From: DASZHJ01 sp963735465
GTDB lineage: Bacteria > Pseudomonadota > Alphaproteobacteria > ATCC43930 > CGMCC-115725
Direction: 5' to 3'
Assembly (NCBI GenBank): GCA_963735465.1
Contig: CAVTLA010000001.1
Coordinates: 2,232,001-2,296,000, forward strand
DNA length: 64,000 nt
The notes under the pieces were generated by a model, which saw only the letters and a list, made by a program, of their open reading frames with translations, did not search any database and had not been told where the DNA came from. Shown here in pieces: positions 47,260-56,940 of the stretch (position 1 is the first letter of the stretch; each line of letters begins with the position of its first letter). The translations under genes and the position numbers were made by a program.

Positions 47260-48042
47260 GTGGCCTTCTTCACCCAACCGCCGAGAAAGATCACGTTCGT
47301 CGCCAGCGAGCATGCGACGGCGCAGGCGGCGCTGGCCGAGCTCACCGCGCTCTACGGCAACGCGGCCCCCGAGGAGGCCGAGGTGATCGTGGCCCTGGGC
47401 GGCGACGGCTTCATGCTCGAGACGCTGCACGGCTACCTCGACCAGGGCATGCCGATCTACGGCTTCCATCGCGGCAGCGTCGGGTTCCTCATGAACACCT
47501 ACGAGCCCGAGGCGCTGCCGGAGCGCCTGGCGCGCGCCGAGCCGGTGACCCTGCATCCCCTGGAGATGCGCACCTACGACAAGCAGGGCAAGCAGCACCG
47601 CGCGATCGCCTTCAACGAGGTCTCCCTGCTGCGCCAGGAGCGCCAGGCGGCGAAGCTCCGCATTCGCATCGACGACATCGTGCGCATCGAGGAACTCATG
47701 AGCGACGGCGTGCTGGTGGCGACGCCGGTAGGCTCGACGGCCTACAATCTCTCGGCGCATGGACCGATCGTGCCGCTGGGCGCCGACCTCCTGGCGCTGA
47801 CGCCGATCAGCGCGTTCCGCCCGCGGCGCTGGCGCGGCGCCCTGCTGCCGCGCGGCGCCAAGGTCCGCATCGAGGTGCTGGAGCCGGACAAGCGCCCGGT
47901 GAGCGCCACCGCCGACTTCACCGAGGTGCGCGACGTGCTGGAAGTCGAGGTGCGCGAGACGCGGGCGATCTCCCAGACCGCCCTCTTCGATCCCGAGCAC
48001 AAGCTCGAGGAGCGCATCCTCAAGGAGCAGTTCGAGACCTGA
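47260..48042 (+). CDS. nadK: NAD kinase
   Basis: The protein has 260 residues from GTG 47260. Seen: VIVALGGDGFMLETLH (the GGDG motif), GSVGFLMNTY, FNEVSLLRQ and LVATPVGSTAYNLSAHGPIV. It phosphorylates NAD to NADP. It follows moaA on the same strand and converges with the stressosome kinase gene, 11 bp apart. Confidence 0.95.
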   Translation: MAFFTQPPRKITFVASEHATAQAALAELTALYGNAAPEEAEVIVALGGDGFMLETLHGYLDQGMPIYGFHRGSVGFLMNTYEPEALPERLARAEPVTLHPLEMRTYDKQGKQHRAIAFNEVSLLRQERQAAKLRIRIDDIVRIEELMSDGVLVATPVGSTAYNLSAHGPIVPLGADLLALTPISAFRPRRWRGALLPRGAKVRIEVLEPDKRPVSATADFTEVRDVLEVEVRETRAISQTALFDPEHKLEERILKEQFET

Positions 48043-48053
48043 CGTGCGGCGGC

Positions 48054-49525
48054 TCAGGGCGGTGGCGGCGATTCCGCGGGCAGCGTGAAGCAGAAGATCG
48101 TGCCGCCGCCGGGATTGGCCTCGGTCCAGATCCGGCCGCCGTGGGCCGCGACGATGGACTGGCAGATCGACAGCCCCACCCCCATCCCCGTCGATTTCGA
48201 GGTCACGAACGGGGTGAAGAGATTGGCGGCCACCTCGGGCAGCAATCCCGGCCCGGTGTCCGCGACGCTGAGCCCGATGAAGCCGTCCTGCCGCAGCTCC
48301 GTCGTCACCGTGAGGTCCCGGCGCTCGCTCGCCACCATCGCCTCGATCGCGTTCCGCATCAGAATTCACCAGCACCTGCTGGATCTGGATGCGGTCGACG
48401 ACCGCCTCGGATGCCGCGGGATCAAGCGCCAGGAACATCGTGACTCCCTGATGCGTCGCGCCGGCCATGACCAGGGCGCTCGCTTCCTCGATCATCGACG
48501 GCATCTGCTCGACCTGTCGCTCGGTCTTGCCCTTGCTGACGAAGTCGCGCAGGTGCCGGATGATCTGGCCGGCGCGCTCGGCCTGAGTCCCTGCCTTGTC
48601 GAGTATATCCGGGACCTTCGCCTTCTGATCGGCATCCCCGATGTCCAGCAGCCGCCGCGCCACCCGGACATAGTTGAGGATGGCGGTGAGGGGCTGGTTC
48701 AGCTCATGGGCAAGCGCGGAGCCCATCTGGCCCATGGCGCTCTGCCGGGCGACATGGAAAAGCTCCGCCCGCAGGTCCCGCAGGCGCACCTCCGAGGCCT
48801 TCTTTTCCGTCAGGTCCTGCAGGGTACCGGCGATCATGACGTACCGCTCCGCTGGCATCGCGGACCGGCTCCGCCTCGGCGCCGACCGTGCGCAGGTCTC
48901 CGTCGGAACGCTGAACGCGATACTCGATCGGTCCCATCTCGTCCCCGGCTTTCAGCCGTCGCATCCAGACGTCGTAGCGCGCCCGATCCGCCTCGTGAAT
49001 GCAGGCGGCCATGCCGTCGTGCACCGAGTGCGCCGCACCGGTCGGCAATCCGTGCAGGGAATACATCTGCTTCGACCAGATCTCGAGACTGGTCGCAATG
49101 TCGATCTCCCAGCTCCCGATGCCGGCGATCCGCTGCGCCCGGTCCAGGCGCTCGACGCTTTTCAGGTGGGCCGCCGTGCGTTCCGCAACGCGGTGCTCCA
49201 GGATCTCGTTCGCGGCGCGCAGGCGCTGCGTCATCTCGCGCCAGCCGCGATGAGTCATCTCGAAGGGAGCCGCCACCTGGGACAGGAACTCGTCCGCCCG
49301 TGCCAGACGCCGCTTCATTTCGGCGGTCTGGGTGGACCGCATCAGCATGGTCGGCACGAGCGAATGGTGGACCGTGAGCAGATCCATCAGGCTGCAGCCC
49401 TCGCTGACCGCGCTTCGCCCGATCTCCAGCGCGTCCTCCAGCAGGTCCTCGTGCGCCTTCTGTTTCACGTAGGCGGTGAGCGCCTCGCGATAGGAGGTCT
49501 CGAGGAGGGCGCGGTCGATCGTCAT
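48054..49525 (-). CDS. Stressosome-linked histidine kinase, RsbU_N-PAS-HisKA (two frameshifts)
   Basis: After removing extra bases near 48848 and 48363 the gene gives 489 residues. The N-terminus (about 1-85, LLETSYREALTAYVKQKAHE, MDLLTVHHSLV) resembles the RsbT-binding domain of the phosphatase RsbU. PAS (about 130-250), HisKA with MGSALAHELNQPLTAILNYV, and a HATPase (NLMRNAIEAM, VADTGPGL, GMGVGLSICQSIV) follow, as in FixL-type kinases. The start overlaps the RsbX-type gene (ATGA). RsbT released from the stressosome may thus activate a kinase; no response regulator is adjacent. Confidence 0.85.
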
Positions 49526-50148
49526 GACGCCTTGCCTGCCTCGCCACGCCAGCGCCCCACCAGCACCAGCGCGTCGTCGGTCCCCTTCCCATAGCGCGCC
49601 AGGATTCCGTCGGCTATCTCCTGCGGTCCCGCATCGAGGCTCGCATCCGTCTCGAACCCCTCGCGCACGCCGTCGGTGGCGAAGATGAGAAGATCGCGTG
49701 GCAGCAGCGGCATGGTCTCGGGTCGCATCGGGGGCAGCCGGAGACCGATCACGCCGCTGCGCATCAGGACATGTGCGCGCTCGCGGGCACCGCCGGCGCC
49801 CGCGCGCAGCCGCACGCCCTCCACGTTGCCAATGGAGGTCCAGGTCATTGTTCCGTCGCGGGCATTCAGGGCGGCGAGGCTCATGGCAACGCCCCGCGTC
49901 CGCGCCAGCGCCCGATGGCAGTGCTCCACCAGCCAGTCGAGCGACCGTTGGCCGTGCCCCTCCAGGGCAGCGATCGCGATCCGCGAGGCCAGCGCCGCCT
50001 CGTATCCGTGGCCAAGCCCGTCGGCGACCGCGACGAGGAGGCCGTACGGGGCCGGCATGACGCCGCAGAGATCGCCGGATCCCCGCGCGTCATCAAGGGC
50101 CCTGGCGGCAACGCCATAGTCCATGAGCTCGGCGGGGTTGCCGGACAT
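49522..50148 (-). CDS. RsbX-type PP2C/SpoIIE phosphatase
   Basis: The 208-residue protein is a compact SpoIIE-type domain: GDLCGVMPAPYGLLVAVADGLGHGYEAALAS (metal-binding Asp in VADGLGHG), WTSIGNVEGVRLR and LLIFATDGVREGF. It has no sensor domain, as in RsbX, which resets the stressosome by dephosphorylating RsbR and RsbS. It is 9 bp after rsbT and overlaps the kinase gene. Confidence 0.85.
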   Translation of the reverse strand: MSGNPAELMDYGVAARALDDARGSGDLCGVMPAPYGLLVAVADGLGHGYEAALASRIAIAALEGHGQRSLDWLVEHCHRALARTRGVAMSLAALNARDGTMTWTSIGNVEGVRLRAGAGGARERAHVLMRSGVIGLRLPPMRPETMPLLPRDLLIFATDGVREGFETDASLDAGPQEIADGILARYGKGTDDALVLVGRWRGEAGKAS

Positions 50149-50157
50149 GGGCGATCC

Positions 50158-50568
50158 CTAATGCTCCCATTTGGTCATGGTGACCACGGTGCCTTTGCCG
50201 AGCTGCGACGCGATCTCGAACTCGTCCATGAGGCGCTTCGAGCCGGGGAGACCGAGCCCCAGGCTGCGCGACGTGGAGTAGCCGTCCTCCATGGCGCGCT
50301 CGATATCCGCGATTCCCGGGCCGTGATCCCGGGCAACCACGTGCACCCCGCGCCGTGGCCCCCGCTGCACGATGCGCAGGATGATCTCGCCACGCCCGGC
50401 ATAGCTGACGATGTTGCGCGCGACCTCGGAGATGGCGGTCGCGATCAGCGTCAGCTCGCTGCTGGAGAAACGCAGGGACATCGCGAGCGCGCGCACCTTC
50501 TGCCGCGCGAAAAGTATGTCCACATCCGCCCGGATCGGGACGACCGTCTCGATGTCGCTAGCAACCAC
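50158..50568 (-). CDS. rsbT: Stressosome kinase RsbT
   Basis: The protein has 136 residues from GTG 50568, overlapping the rsbS stop. It is a GHKL ATPase: AISEVARNIVSYAGRGEI, ARDHGPGIADIERAM and GLGLPGSKRLMDEFEI. RsbT phosphorylates RsbS and RsbR on stress, then leaves the complex to activate a partner with an RsbU-type N-terminus. That partner is probably the kinase two genes downstream. Confidence 0.92.
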   Translation of the reverse strand: MVASDIETVVPIRADVDILFARQKVRALAMSLRFSSSELTLIATAISEVARNIVSYAGRGEIILRIVQRGPRRGVHVVARDHGPGIADIERAMEDGYSTSRSLGLGLPGSKRLMDEFEIASQLGKGTVVTMTKWEH

Positions 50569-50932
50569 CGGAGAGCTCTCCCTTCTCCGGCGTGCGAAGA
50601 AGGTCCAGGCCATCCTCGAGGTCGAGCCCCGTCTTGGTTCCTTCCAGCCGCAGGCCGAGCTGCACCATCGAGAAGGCGACATCCGGCTGGATGCCCACGA
50701 TGACGGATTGGGCGCCCAGCAGCTTCACCATCTGGGCGATGCCGCGCAGCGTGCGGACGGCGAAGGAATCCATCACGTCCAGCATCGTCACGTCCACGAT
50801 GACGCCGGTGGAACGGAATTGCCGCACCCCCTTCACCAGCTCGTCGCGCAGCTGCGCCAGGTCGGCGTCCGTCATCGAGCCCTGAACCGAGGCAATCAGG
50901 GTCTTGGCCTGCTTCATGATGGAGGCGCGCAT
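50558..50932 (-). CDS. rsbS: Stressosome scaffold RsbS
   Basis: The 124-residue STAS protein has the phospho-Ser context DVTMLDVMDSFAVRTLRGIAQ and VGIQPDVAFSMVQLGL. RsbS holds RsbT in the stressosome core. It lies 16 bp after rsbR. Confidence 0.92.
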   Translation of the reverse strand: MRASIMKQAKTLIASVQGSMTDADLAQLRDELVKGVRQFRSTGVIVDVTMLDVMDSFAVRTLRGIAQMVKLLGAQSVIVGIQPDVAFSMVQLGLRLEGTKTGLDLEDGLDLLRTPEKGELSGGC

Positions 50933-50948
50933 AAGACGTCTCCGCCCT

Positions 50949-51932
50949 TCAACCGATGGCGACCGTGCGCTCGGCCGCCCGCGTCACGACATAGCCGAGC
51001 AGGCGCTCGGCCTGCTCGATGCCGCTCTGGAGATCCCCGACCGTCGTTACCCGCGTGAGCTCGATGCCGAGCGTGACCATGGTCTGGGCGATCTCCGGCG
51101 AGACGCCGGCGATGATCACCACGGCGCCCATGAGCCGCGCCGCCTCGATCGTCTGCACGATGTGGTTGGCGACCCTGGAATCGACGGACTGCACGCCCGT
51201 GATGTCGATGACCACCACCTTGGCGCGGTTGCTCCGGATCGAGCCCAGAAGCTGCTCGGTCAATTGCCGCGCGCGCTGGGAATCGATGAGGCCGATGATC
51301 GGGACCAGCAGCATCCCCTCGCGGAACGGCAGTACCGGCGTCGGCAGCTCCTGGATCGCCTCCTGCTGCTCCCGGATCGTGCGCTCTCGCGAGTCGATAT
51401 AGGTGTCGATCGCCAGGCCGATGTCGAAGAAGGTGAGCTTCATCAGCGACTGGAATGCCGCCCAGGCATCGGCGGGCCGCTTCTGGTAGGCGTCGCTCAG
51501 CCGGTTGGCGACGGCGCGGAGATAGAAGTTGTACATGCCGAGATATAATTTCATCGGCAGGCCGATGCGCTCATGAATCGCGCCGATACGGAGACGGTTC
51601 TGCGTATAGGCGACGTCGTAGTTGCCTTGGGTCAGGCGCAGGAAATATTCCTTCTGCGCATTCTTGACGCGCTGCAGGGTCTGCGGATCCTGAAAGAACG
51701 CCCGCGTATCCTGGAAACCGAGGAGATGCTTGTAGAAATCCTCGATCACCGAGTCCGCGTAGCGGCGGGCCAGATCGTTGATGCCGGTCAACCGCTTGAC
51801 GTCGTCGTCGCCGATCTCGAGGAAATCCTTGCGGCGGAGCAGTTCCTCCGCGTTGATCGCCGAATCCTCCGGCGGGGCAAGCCCGACCCCGTGCCCGATC
51901 GTCCGCGGTAGATCCTGCTCCACTTGAGCCAT
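50949..51932 (-). CDS. rsbR: Globin-coupled stressosome sensor RsbR
   Basis: The protein has 327 residues from ATG 51932, which has a strong GGGGAGGG ribosome site. The N-terminal globin-like sensor (about 35-190) shows ADSVIEDFYKHLLGF and a likely haem proximal His in GAIHERIGLPMKLYLGMYNF. The C-terminal STAS domain shows VQSVDSRVANHIVQT and VSPEIAQTMVTLGIEL, equivalents of the RsbR phosphorylation loops; the first Thr is replaced by Ser. It is expected to sense oxygen or another gas and to form the stressosome with RsbS. It is the first gene of the operon. Confidence 0.9.
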   Translation of the reverse strand: MAQVEQDLPRTIGHGVGLAPPEDSAINAEELLRRKDFLEIGDDDVKRLTGINDLARRYADSVIEDFYKHLLGFQDTRAFFQDPQTLQRVKNAQKEYFLRLTQGNYDVAYTQNRLRIGAIHERIGLPMKLYLGMYNFYLRAVANRLSDAYQKRPADAWAAFQSLMKLTFFDIGLAIDTYIDSRERTIREQQEAIQELPTPVLPFREGMLLVPIIGLIDSQRARQLTEQLLGSIRSNRAKVVVIDITGVQSVDSRVANHIVQTIEAARLMGAVVIIAGVSPEIAQTMVTLGIELTRVTTVGDLQSGIEQAERLLGYVVTRAAERTVAIG

Positions 51933-52178
51933 GCGCTTGCCCTCCCCAGCCCACGTCGTGGCGACGTGCCGTTCGTCGGCCCGGACATCGATCGCGCGGG
52001 GATCACCCGTTTGCACACGACCGTATTCGGATGCGGAGGCGGTCGCTCGCCGGCTCCGCTCCTAACGACCTATGCGCCCGGGTGATGTCATCAAGGGAGG
52101 ACACTCAATTACCGCGGACCGTGTCGCAAAGCGCACGGTGCACGACCGATGCCCTCGGCCGATCCGCGTCGGATGCCG

Positions 52179-53054
52179 TCAACTCTCGGTCACGCGCTCG
52201 CGCACGAAGTCCGCGAGCGCCGCCACCAGCGCGTCGACGTCGTTCTTGAGGCGCGGGAAGTTCTCGTTCCGCTCGAAAGTCTGCTCGTTCATATAGAGCC
52301 GTCGGTTCACCTCGATCTGCAGGCTGTGGCAATTGTCCTTCGGCCGGCCGTGGCGGCGGACCAGCTCGACGCCCTTGTAGGGATCGTTGATGGCGACGTT
52401 GTAGTTGCGCTGTTCGAGAAACGCCGCGACGAAAGCGGTGAGCTCCGGCGCGCAGGTGGTGCCGTCGCGGTCGCCGAGGACGAAGTCCGCCCGCGGAATT
52501 CCGGCGCCCTCGCTCGCCATGCTGTTGCTGACGCTCTTCATGGAGTGGCAGTTGACGTGCCACAGGCCGCCGAAGCGCCCGAAGAGGCGGCTCGCCACCG
52601 CTTGCAGCTCGGCGTGATAGGGCACGTAGTAGCGGTCGATGCGCGCCTGCACCTCGCCGACGGCGAGCTTGCGGCCGTAGACCGGCAGCTCCGGCACCGC
52701 CAGGCGCCGGATCAACCCCATGCCGAGGCGCGTCTTGTCGCCGGGCGTCAGCTTGCGCGGCCAGGGCGCGTCCAGGAGATTTTGGTCGATGTCGCCGACG
52801 TCGCGGTTCACGTCGATGTAGCTGCGCGGGAAGTAGGCGCCGATGAGCGTACCGCCGTGTGCCGGCGCGGCGGCGTAGAGCTCGTCGACGAAGGTGTCCT
52901 CCGCGCTGCGCAGGACGTCGAAGGGGCAGCTGAACTTGAAGTCCTCGGGATAGACCGTACCGCTGTGGGGGGAGTCGAAGACCAGGGGCAGAGCCTGCTC
53001 GCCGGGATCCTGGCGGTAGAGCACACCCGGGAGGATGCGGGGCGTCGATGTCAT
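52179..53054 (-). CDS. N-formylglutamate amidohydrolase family protein
   Basis: The protein has 291 residues from ATG 53054. Seen: LPLVFDSPHSGTVYPEDF, IDVNRDVGDI, WHVNCHSMKSV and LQIEVNRRLYM, the FGase (PF05013) metal-site pattern. It hydrolyses N-formyl- or related N-acyl-glutamate. It is the last gene of the ABC transporter operon (4 bp after the ATPase gene), and no hut genes are nearby, so histidine degradation is not implied. Confidence 0.88.
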   Translation of the reverse strand: MTSTPRILPGVLYRQDPGEQALPLVFDSPHSGTVYPEDFKFSCPFDVLRSAEDTFVDELYAAAPAHGGTLIGAYFPRSYIDVNRDVGDIDQNLLDAPWPRKLTPGDKTRLGMGLIRRLAVPELPVYGRKLAVGEVQARIDRYYVPYHAELQAVASRLFGRFGGLWHVNCHSMKSVSNSMASEGAGIPRADFVLGDRDGTTCAPELTAFVAAFLEQRNYNVAINDPYKGVELVRRHGRPKDNCHSLQIEVNRRLYMNEQTFERNENFPRLKNDVDALVAALADFVRERVTES

Positions 53055-53058
53055 GGCT

Positions 53059-54060
53059 TCAGCCTCGCTCGTTGAGGTGGCAGGCGGAGTGGCGGCCGGG
53101 GGCGATCTCCCGCAGCGCCGGCGCCTCGAGGCGACAGCGCTCCATCGCATGGGGGCAGCGGGGATGGAAGTGACAACCGGAGGGCGGGTCGAGCGGCGAC
53201 GGTATCTCGCCCTTCACCGGCTCGAAGCTGCGCCGGCGCTGATCGAGGCGCGGCACCTCGGCGAGGAGCGCCTGGGTATAGGGATGATTGGGTTGCCGGA
53301 ACAGCTCCTCGGCGGGAGCGCTCTCGACGATACGGCCCAGGTACATGATCAGGATGCGGTCGGCGATGTGCTCGACGACGCCGAGATCGTGGCTGATGAA
53401 GAGATAGGCCAGGCTCAGCTCCTCGCGGAGCCGGACGAAGAGATTGATGATCTGCGCCTGGATCGAGACGTCGAGGGCCGCCACCGGCTCGTCGCAGACG
53501 ACGAACTCCGGGTCGACCGCGAGCGCCCGGGCGATGCCGATGCGCTGGCGCTGCCCGCCGGAGAACTGGTGCGGATAGCGCGTCTTGTAGCTGGGATCGA
53601 GGCCGACGCGGCGGAGCGTATCGTCGAGGGCGCGATCGAGATCGCGGCGCGGCACCAGCCCGTGCACCCGCGGCGCCTCGCCCACGATCTCCCGCACCTT
53701 GAGGCGCGGATTGAGGGAGGCGAAGGGATCCTGGAAGATCATCTGGGCGCGGAGCTGCGCCCGCCGCCGCGCCTCCCGGTCGAGCGTCGCGCGATCGACG
53801 CCTTTGAGGAGCACGGCGCCGCCGCTGGGCTCGTAGAGGCCGACCACGACGCGGCCCAATGTGGACTTGCCGCAGCCGGATTCCCCGACCAGGCCCACGA
53901 CCTCACGCGGGAAGACCTGGAGATCGACGCAGTCGACGGCGTGCACCACGCGCTCGTTCACCGCGGCGCCGAGGCGGCGGGCGATCCGCTCGGTGAGATC
54001 GAGGCGCTTCTGGAAACGCTTGGAGACCTGGCGCAGCTCGACGAGGGCGGCTGCGCTCAC
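53059..54060 (-). CDS. Dipeptide/oligopeptide ABC transporter ATPase (OppF/DppF type)
   Basis: The 333-residue protein shows Walker A GLVGESGCGKSTLGR, signature HQFSGGQRQRIGIARALA, Walker B FVVCDEPVAALD and a C-terminal Cys-rich OppF-type tail (SGCHFHPRCPHAMERC). It energises peptide uptake with the DppD-type partner. It overlaps the upstream gene by 4 bp. Confidence 0.95.
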   Translation of the reverse strand: MSAAALVELRQVSKRFQKRLDLTERIARRLGAAVNERVVHAVDCVDLQVFPREVVGLVGESGCGKSTLGRVVVGLYEPSGGAVLLKGVDRATLDREARRRAQLRAQMIFQDPFASLNPRLKVREIVGEAPRVHGLVPRRDLDRALDDTLRRVGLDPSYKTRYPHQFSGGQRQRIGIARALAVDPEFVVCDEPVAALDVSIQAQIINLFVRLREELSLAYLFISHDLGVVEHIADRILIMYLGRIVESAPAEELFRQPNHPYTQALLAEVPRLDQRRRSFEPVKGEIPSPLDPPSGCHFHPRCPHAMERCRLEAPALREIAPGRHSACHLNERG

Positions 54061-55052
54061 GATGCCGCCTCGAGATGGGGATGGAAGCAGCGCACGAGGT
54101 GATGCGCGGGCACGGTTGCCAGCTCCGGCATCTCCCGGCAGCGCTCGTCGGCGCGGGTGCAGCGGGTGCGGAAGCTGCAGCCCGCCGGCAGCTTCAGGGG
54201 CGAGGGCGTCATGCCCGGGATCTGCGCCAGGGGCCGGCCGCGGCGGTTGCGGCTCGGCACCGAGCCGATGAGGCCCTTGGCATAGGGATGGAGCGGATGG
54301 TCGAGCACCGCATCGACCTGCCCCTCCTCCACGATGCGGCCCGCATACATCACCGCGATGCGGTCGGCGAGGCCACCGACGACGGCGAGATCGTGGGTGA
54401 TCCAGATCAGCGCCGTGCCGCTCTCGCGGCAGAGCTTGCGCACCTCGTGCAGGATCTGCGCCTGAATCGTGACGTCGAGGGCCGTGGTGGGCTCGTCGGC
54501 GATCAGCAGCGCCGGCCGGTTGAGCAGCGCGATGGCGATGGCGACGCGCTGGCGCATGCCGCCGGAGAACTGATGCGGATATGCGGCGAGGCGCTCCTCG
54601 GCGGCGGGGATGCCGACCCGCGCCAGCCCGTCCCGGGCGCGGGCGCGCGCCTCGGCGGCGGAGACATCGGGATGATGGGCGCGGATCGCCTCCACCATCT
54701 GGGTCTCGATGCGCAGCACCGGGTTCAGCGTCATCATCGGGTCCTGGAAGATCATGGCGATGCGCTCGCCCCGCAGCTTCCGCAGCGGCTCCTCCGGCAA
54801 CCGCGTCAGGTCCACGCCCTCGAAGCGTATCTGCCCGCCGGCGATGCGGCCGGGCGGATCGACGAGGCCCAGGATCGAGAAGCCGGTGACGGTCTTGCCC
54901 GAGCCGGATTCGCCGACGAGGCCCAATACCTCGCCGCGCGCGACGCTGAAGCTGACGCCGTCCACCGCCCGCACCACGCCGAGGCGCGTGAAGAAATGGG
55001 TGTGGAGATTCTCGACCACCAGCAGCGGCCCGGTGGCCCCGCCGGCGCTCAT
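54057..55052 (-). CDS. Dipeptide/oligopeptide ABC transporter ATPase (OppD/DppD type)
   Basis: The protein has 331 residues from ATG 55052. It shows Walker A GLVGESGSGKTVTGFSIL, signature HQFSGGMRQRVAIAIAL, Walker B LLIADEPTTALD and the tail AGCSFRTRCTRADERC. It is coupled by 4-bp overlaps to the permease and the second ATPase. Confidence 0.95.
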   Translation of the reverse strand: MSAGGATGPLLVVENLHTHFFTRLGVVRAVDGVSFSVARGEVLGLVGESGSGKTVTGFSILGLVDPPGRIAGGQIRFEGVDLTRLPEEPLRKLRGERIAMIFQDPMMTLNPVLRIETQMVEAIRAHHPDVSAAEARARARDGLARVGIPAAEERLAAYPHQFSGGMRQRVAIAIALLNRPALLIADEPTTALDVTIQAQILHEVRKLCRESGTALIWITHDLAVVGGLADRIAVMYAGRIVEEGQVDAVLDHPLHPYAKGLIGSVPSRNRRGRPLAQIPGMTPSPLKLPAGCSFRTRCTRADERCREMPELATVPAHHLVRCFHPHLEAAS

Positions 55053-55966
55053 GTCTGGAGCCGCGGGTTGAGGACGTCGCGCAGGCGGTCGCCCACGAGA
55101 TTGATCGCGACGATGGCGATCAGCAAGGCCACGCCGGGGAAGAAGCTGATCCAGTACTTGCCGCTCATCATGTACTCGAAGCCGTTGGCGATCAGCAGGC
55201 CGAGGGACGGCTCGGTGATGGGAAGGCCGATGCCGAGGAAGGACAAGGTCGCCTCGAGCGCGATCGCGTGCGCCACCTGCACCGTCATCACCACGATGAG
55301 CGGCGCCAGGCAGTTCGGCAGCAGGTGGTGCAGCATGATGCGGGCGTCCCCGAGAGCCAGACACCGCGCGGCCTCGATATATTCCTTGCGCCGCTCCACC
55401 AGAGCCGAGGCGCGGACGGTGCGGGCGAAATAGGCCCACTGCACCACGACGAGGGCGAGGATGATCTTGCCCACCCCCTGCCCCAGCAACGCCAGCAGGA
55501 TGAGCGCCACCAGAATCGCGGGGAAGGAGAGCTGCAAGTCCACCACCCGCATGATCAGGCTCTCGATGCGGCCACCCAGATAGGCCGCGACGAGGCCCAG
55601 GGTGGTGCCGAGGACGAGGGCGAAAACCGCGCTCAGCACGCCGACGGCGAGGCTGGTGCGCAGGCCGTAGAAGATCGCCGACAGCATGTCGCGGCCCTGG
55701 TCGTCGGTGCCCAGCCAGTAGGTGAGTCCGTCCGGCGATTTGGAGCCCGGCGGCAGCCTTCCGTCGAGGAGATCGAGGGCGGCGAGGTCGTAGGGATTCT
55801 GCGGCGAGATCCAGGGTGCCAGCAGCGCCACGAAAATGACGGCTGCCAGCAGCACCAGCCCCAGGGTGGCGAGGCGCGAGGCGAAAAAATCCGCGGCGAA
55901 GCGGCGGAGCGGTGTCTCGGCGGCTGCCGTTTCCGTCGTGCTGCTCTCGTCCAGTACGGCGCTCAC
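55049..55966 (-). CDS. ABC transporter permease (DppC type)
   Basis: The 305-residue protein has six predicted membrane segments, an N-terminal OppC-type segment and the permease loop EAARCLALGDARIMLHHLLPN. It is the inner-membrane pore subunit. It overlaps both neighbours by 4 bp. Confidence 0.94.
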   Translation of the reverse strand: MSAVLDESSTTETAAAETPLRRFAADFFASRLATLGLVLLAAVIFVALLAPWISPQNPYDLAALDLLDGRLPPGSKSPDGLTYWLGTDDQGRDMLSAIFYGLRTSLAVGVLSAVFALVLGTTLGLVAAYLGGRIESLIMRVVDLQLSFPAILVALILLALLGQGVGKIILALVVVQWAYFARTVRASALVERRKEYIEAARCLALGDARIMLHHLLPNCLAPLIVVMTVQVAHAIALEATLSFLGIGLPITEPSLGLLIANGFEYMMSGKYWISFFPGVALLIAIVAINLVGDRLRDVLNPRLQT

Positions 55967-56940
55967 GTCAGCGCCTCGCCATAGCGCACGCGGGGATCCA
56001 GGACCGAATAGAGGATGTCGACCGCGAGGTTGATCAGGATCACCAGGAAGACCGTCATCATCAGGTAGGCCACGATCACGGGACGATCGAGCACTGATAT
56101 CGAGGAGATGATGAGGCGGCCGATGCCGGGCCAGGCGAAGATCGTCTCGGTGACGACGGAGAAGGCGATGACGGCGCCGGTCTCCAGGCCGAGGACGGTG
56201 ACGATGGGGATCATGATGTTCTTGAGCACGTGGACGCCGATCACGCGGCGCTCCCGCAGCCCCTTGGCGCGGGCGAATTTCACGTAGTCCATATGCACGA
56301 CTTCCTGGGTGCCCGACGCAGCAAGGCGGATCACCAGCGCGATGCGGGAGAGTGCCAGGTTGATCGCCGGCAGCAGGATGTGCTTGAGCCCGTCCCAGGT
56401 GAGGATGCTGAGATCGACGCCCAGCACGCTGACGGTGGCGCCGCGCCCGGTGGAAGGCAGCCAGCCGAGCTGCACCGCGAAGACCATGATCAGCATGATG
56501 CCGACCCAGAACGCCGGCAGGCTGAATCCCAGGATCGACGTCGCGGCGATCGTGCGGGAGAGCGTCGTCTGCGGCTTGAGCCCGACGTAGAGACCGAGCG
56601 GCAGGCCCAGCACCACCGACATGACGATCGCCGTCAGCGCGAGCTCCAGCGTCGCCGGCAGGCGCTCGGCGATCAGCCGCAGCGCCGGCTCGTTGAACAC
56701 GAAGGAGATTCCCAGGTTTCCGTGCAAGGCATTGAAAAGAAATATGAAATATTGCTCCCAGAGAGGCTTGTCGAGGCCCAGCGCGGCGGTGGCGCGGGCG
56801 ATCTCCGCCTGGTCCGCCTGGGGGCTGATGAGGATGTCGACGGGATTGCCGATGGCGAAGACGCCGACGAACACCAGCGCCGACATCACCAGCAGCACCC
56901 CCGCGCTTTGCATCAGCCGGCGGAGGATGAAGACGGTCAC
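55963..56940 (-). CDS. ABC transporter permease (DppB type)
   Basis: The 325-residue protein begins FILRRLMQSAGVLLVMSALVF, has six membrane segments and the permease loop FARAKGLRERRVIGVHVLKN. It pairs with the DppC-type subunit. It overlaps the binding-protein stop and the next start by 4 bp. Confidence 0.94.
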   Translation of the reverse strand: MTVFILRRLMQSAGVLLVMSALVFVGVFAIGNPVDILISPQADQAEIARATAALGLDKPLWEQYFIFLFNALHGNLGISFVFNEPALRLIAERLPATLELALTAIVMSVVLGLPLGLYVGLKPQTTLSRTIAATSILGFSLPAFWVGIMLIMVFAVQLGWLPSTGRGATVSVLGVDLSILTWDGLKHILLPAINLALSRIALVIRLAASGTQEVVHMDYVKFARAKGLRERRVIGVHVLKNIMIPIVTVLGLETGAVIAFSVVTETIFAWPGIGRLIISSISVLDRPVIVAYLMMTVFLVILINLAVDILYSVLDPRVRYGEALT

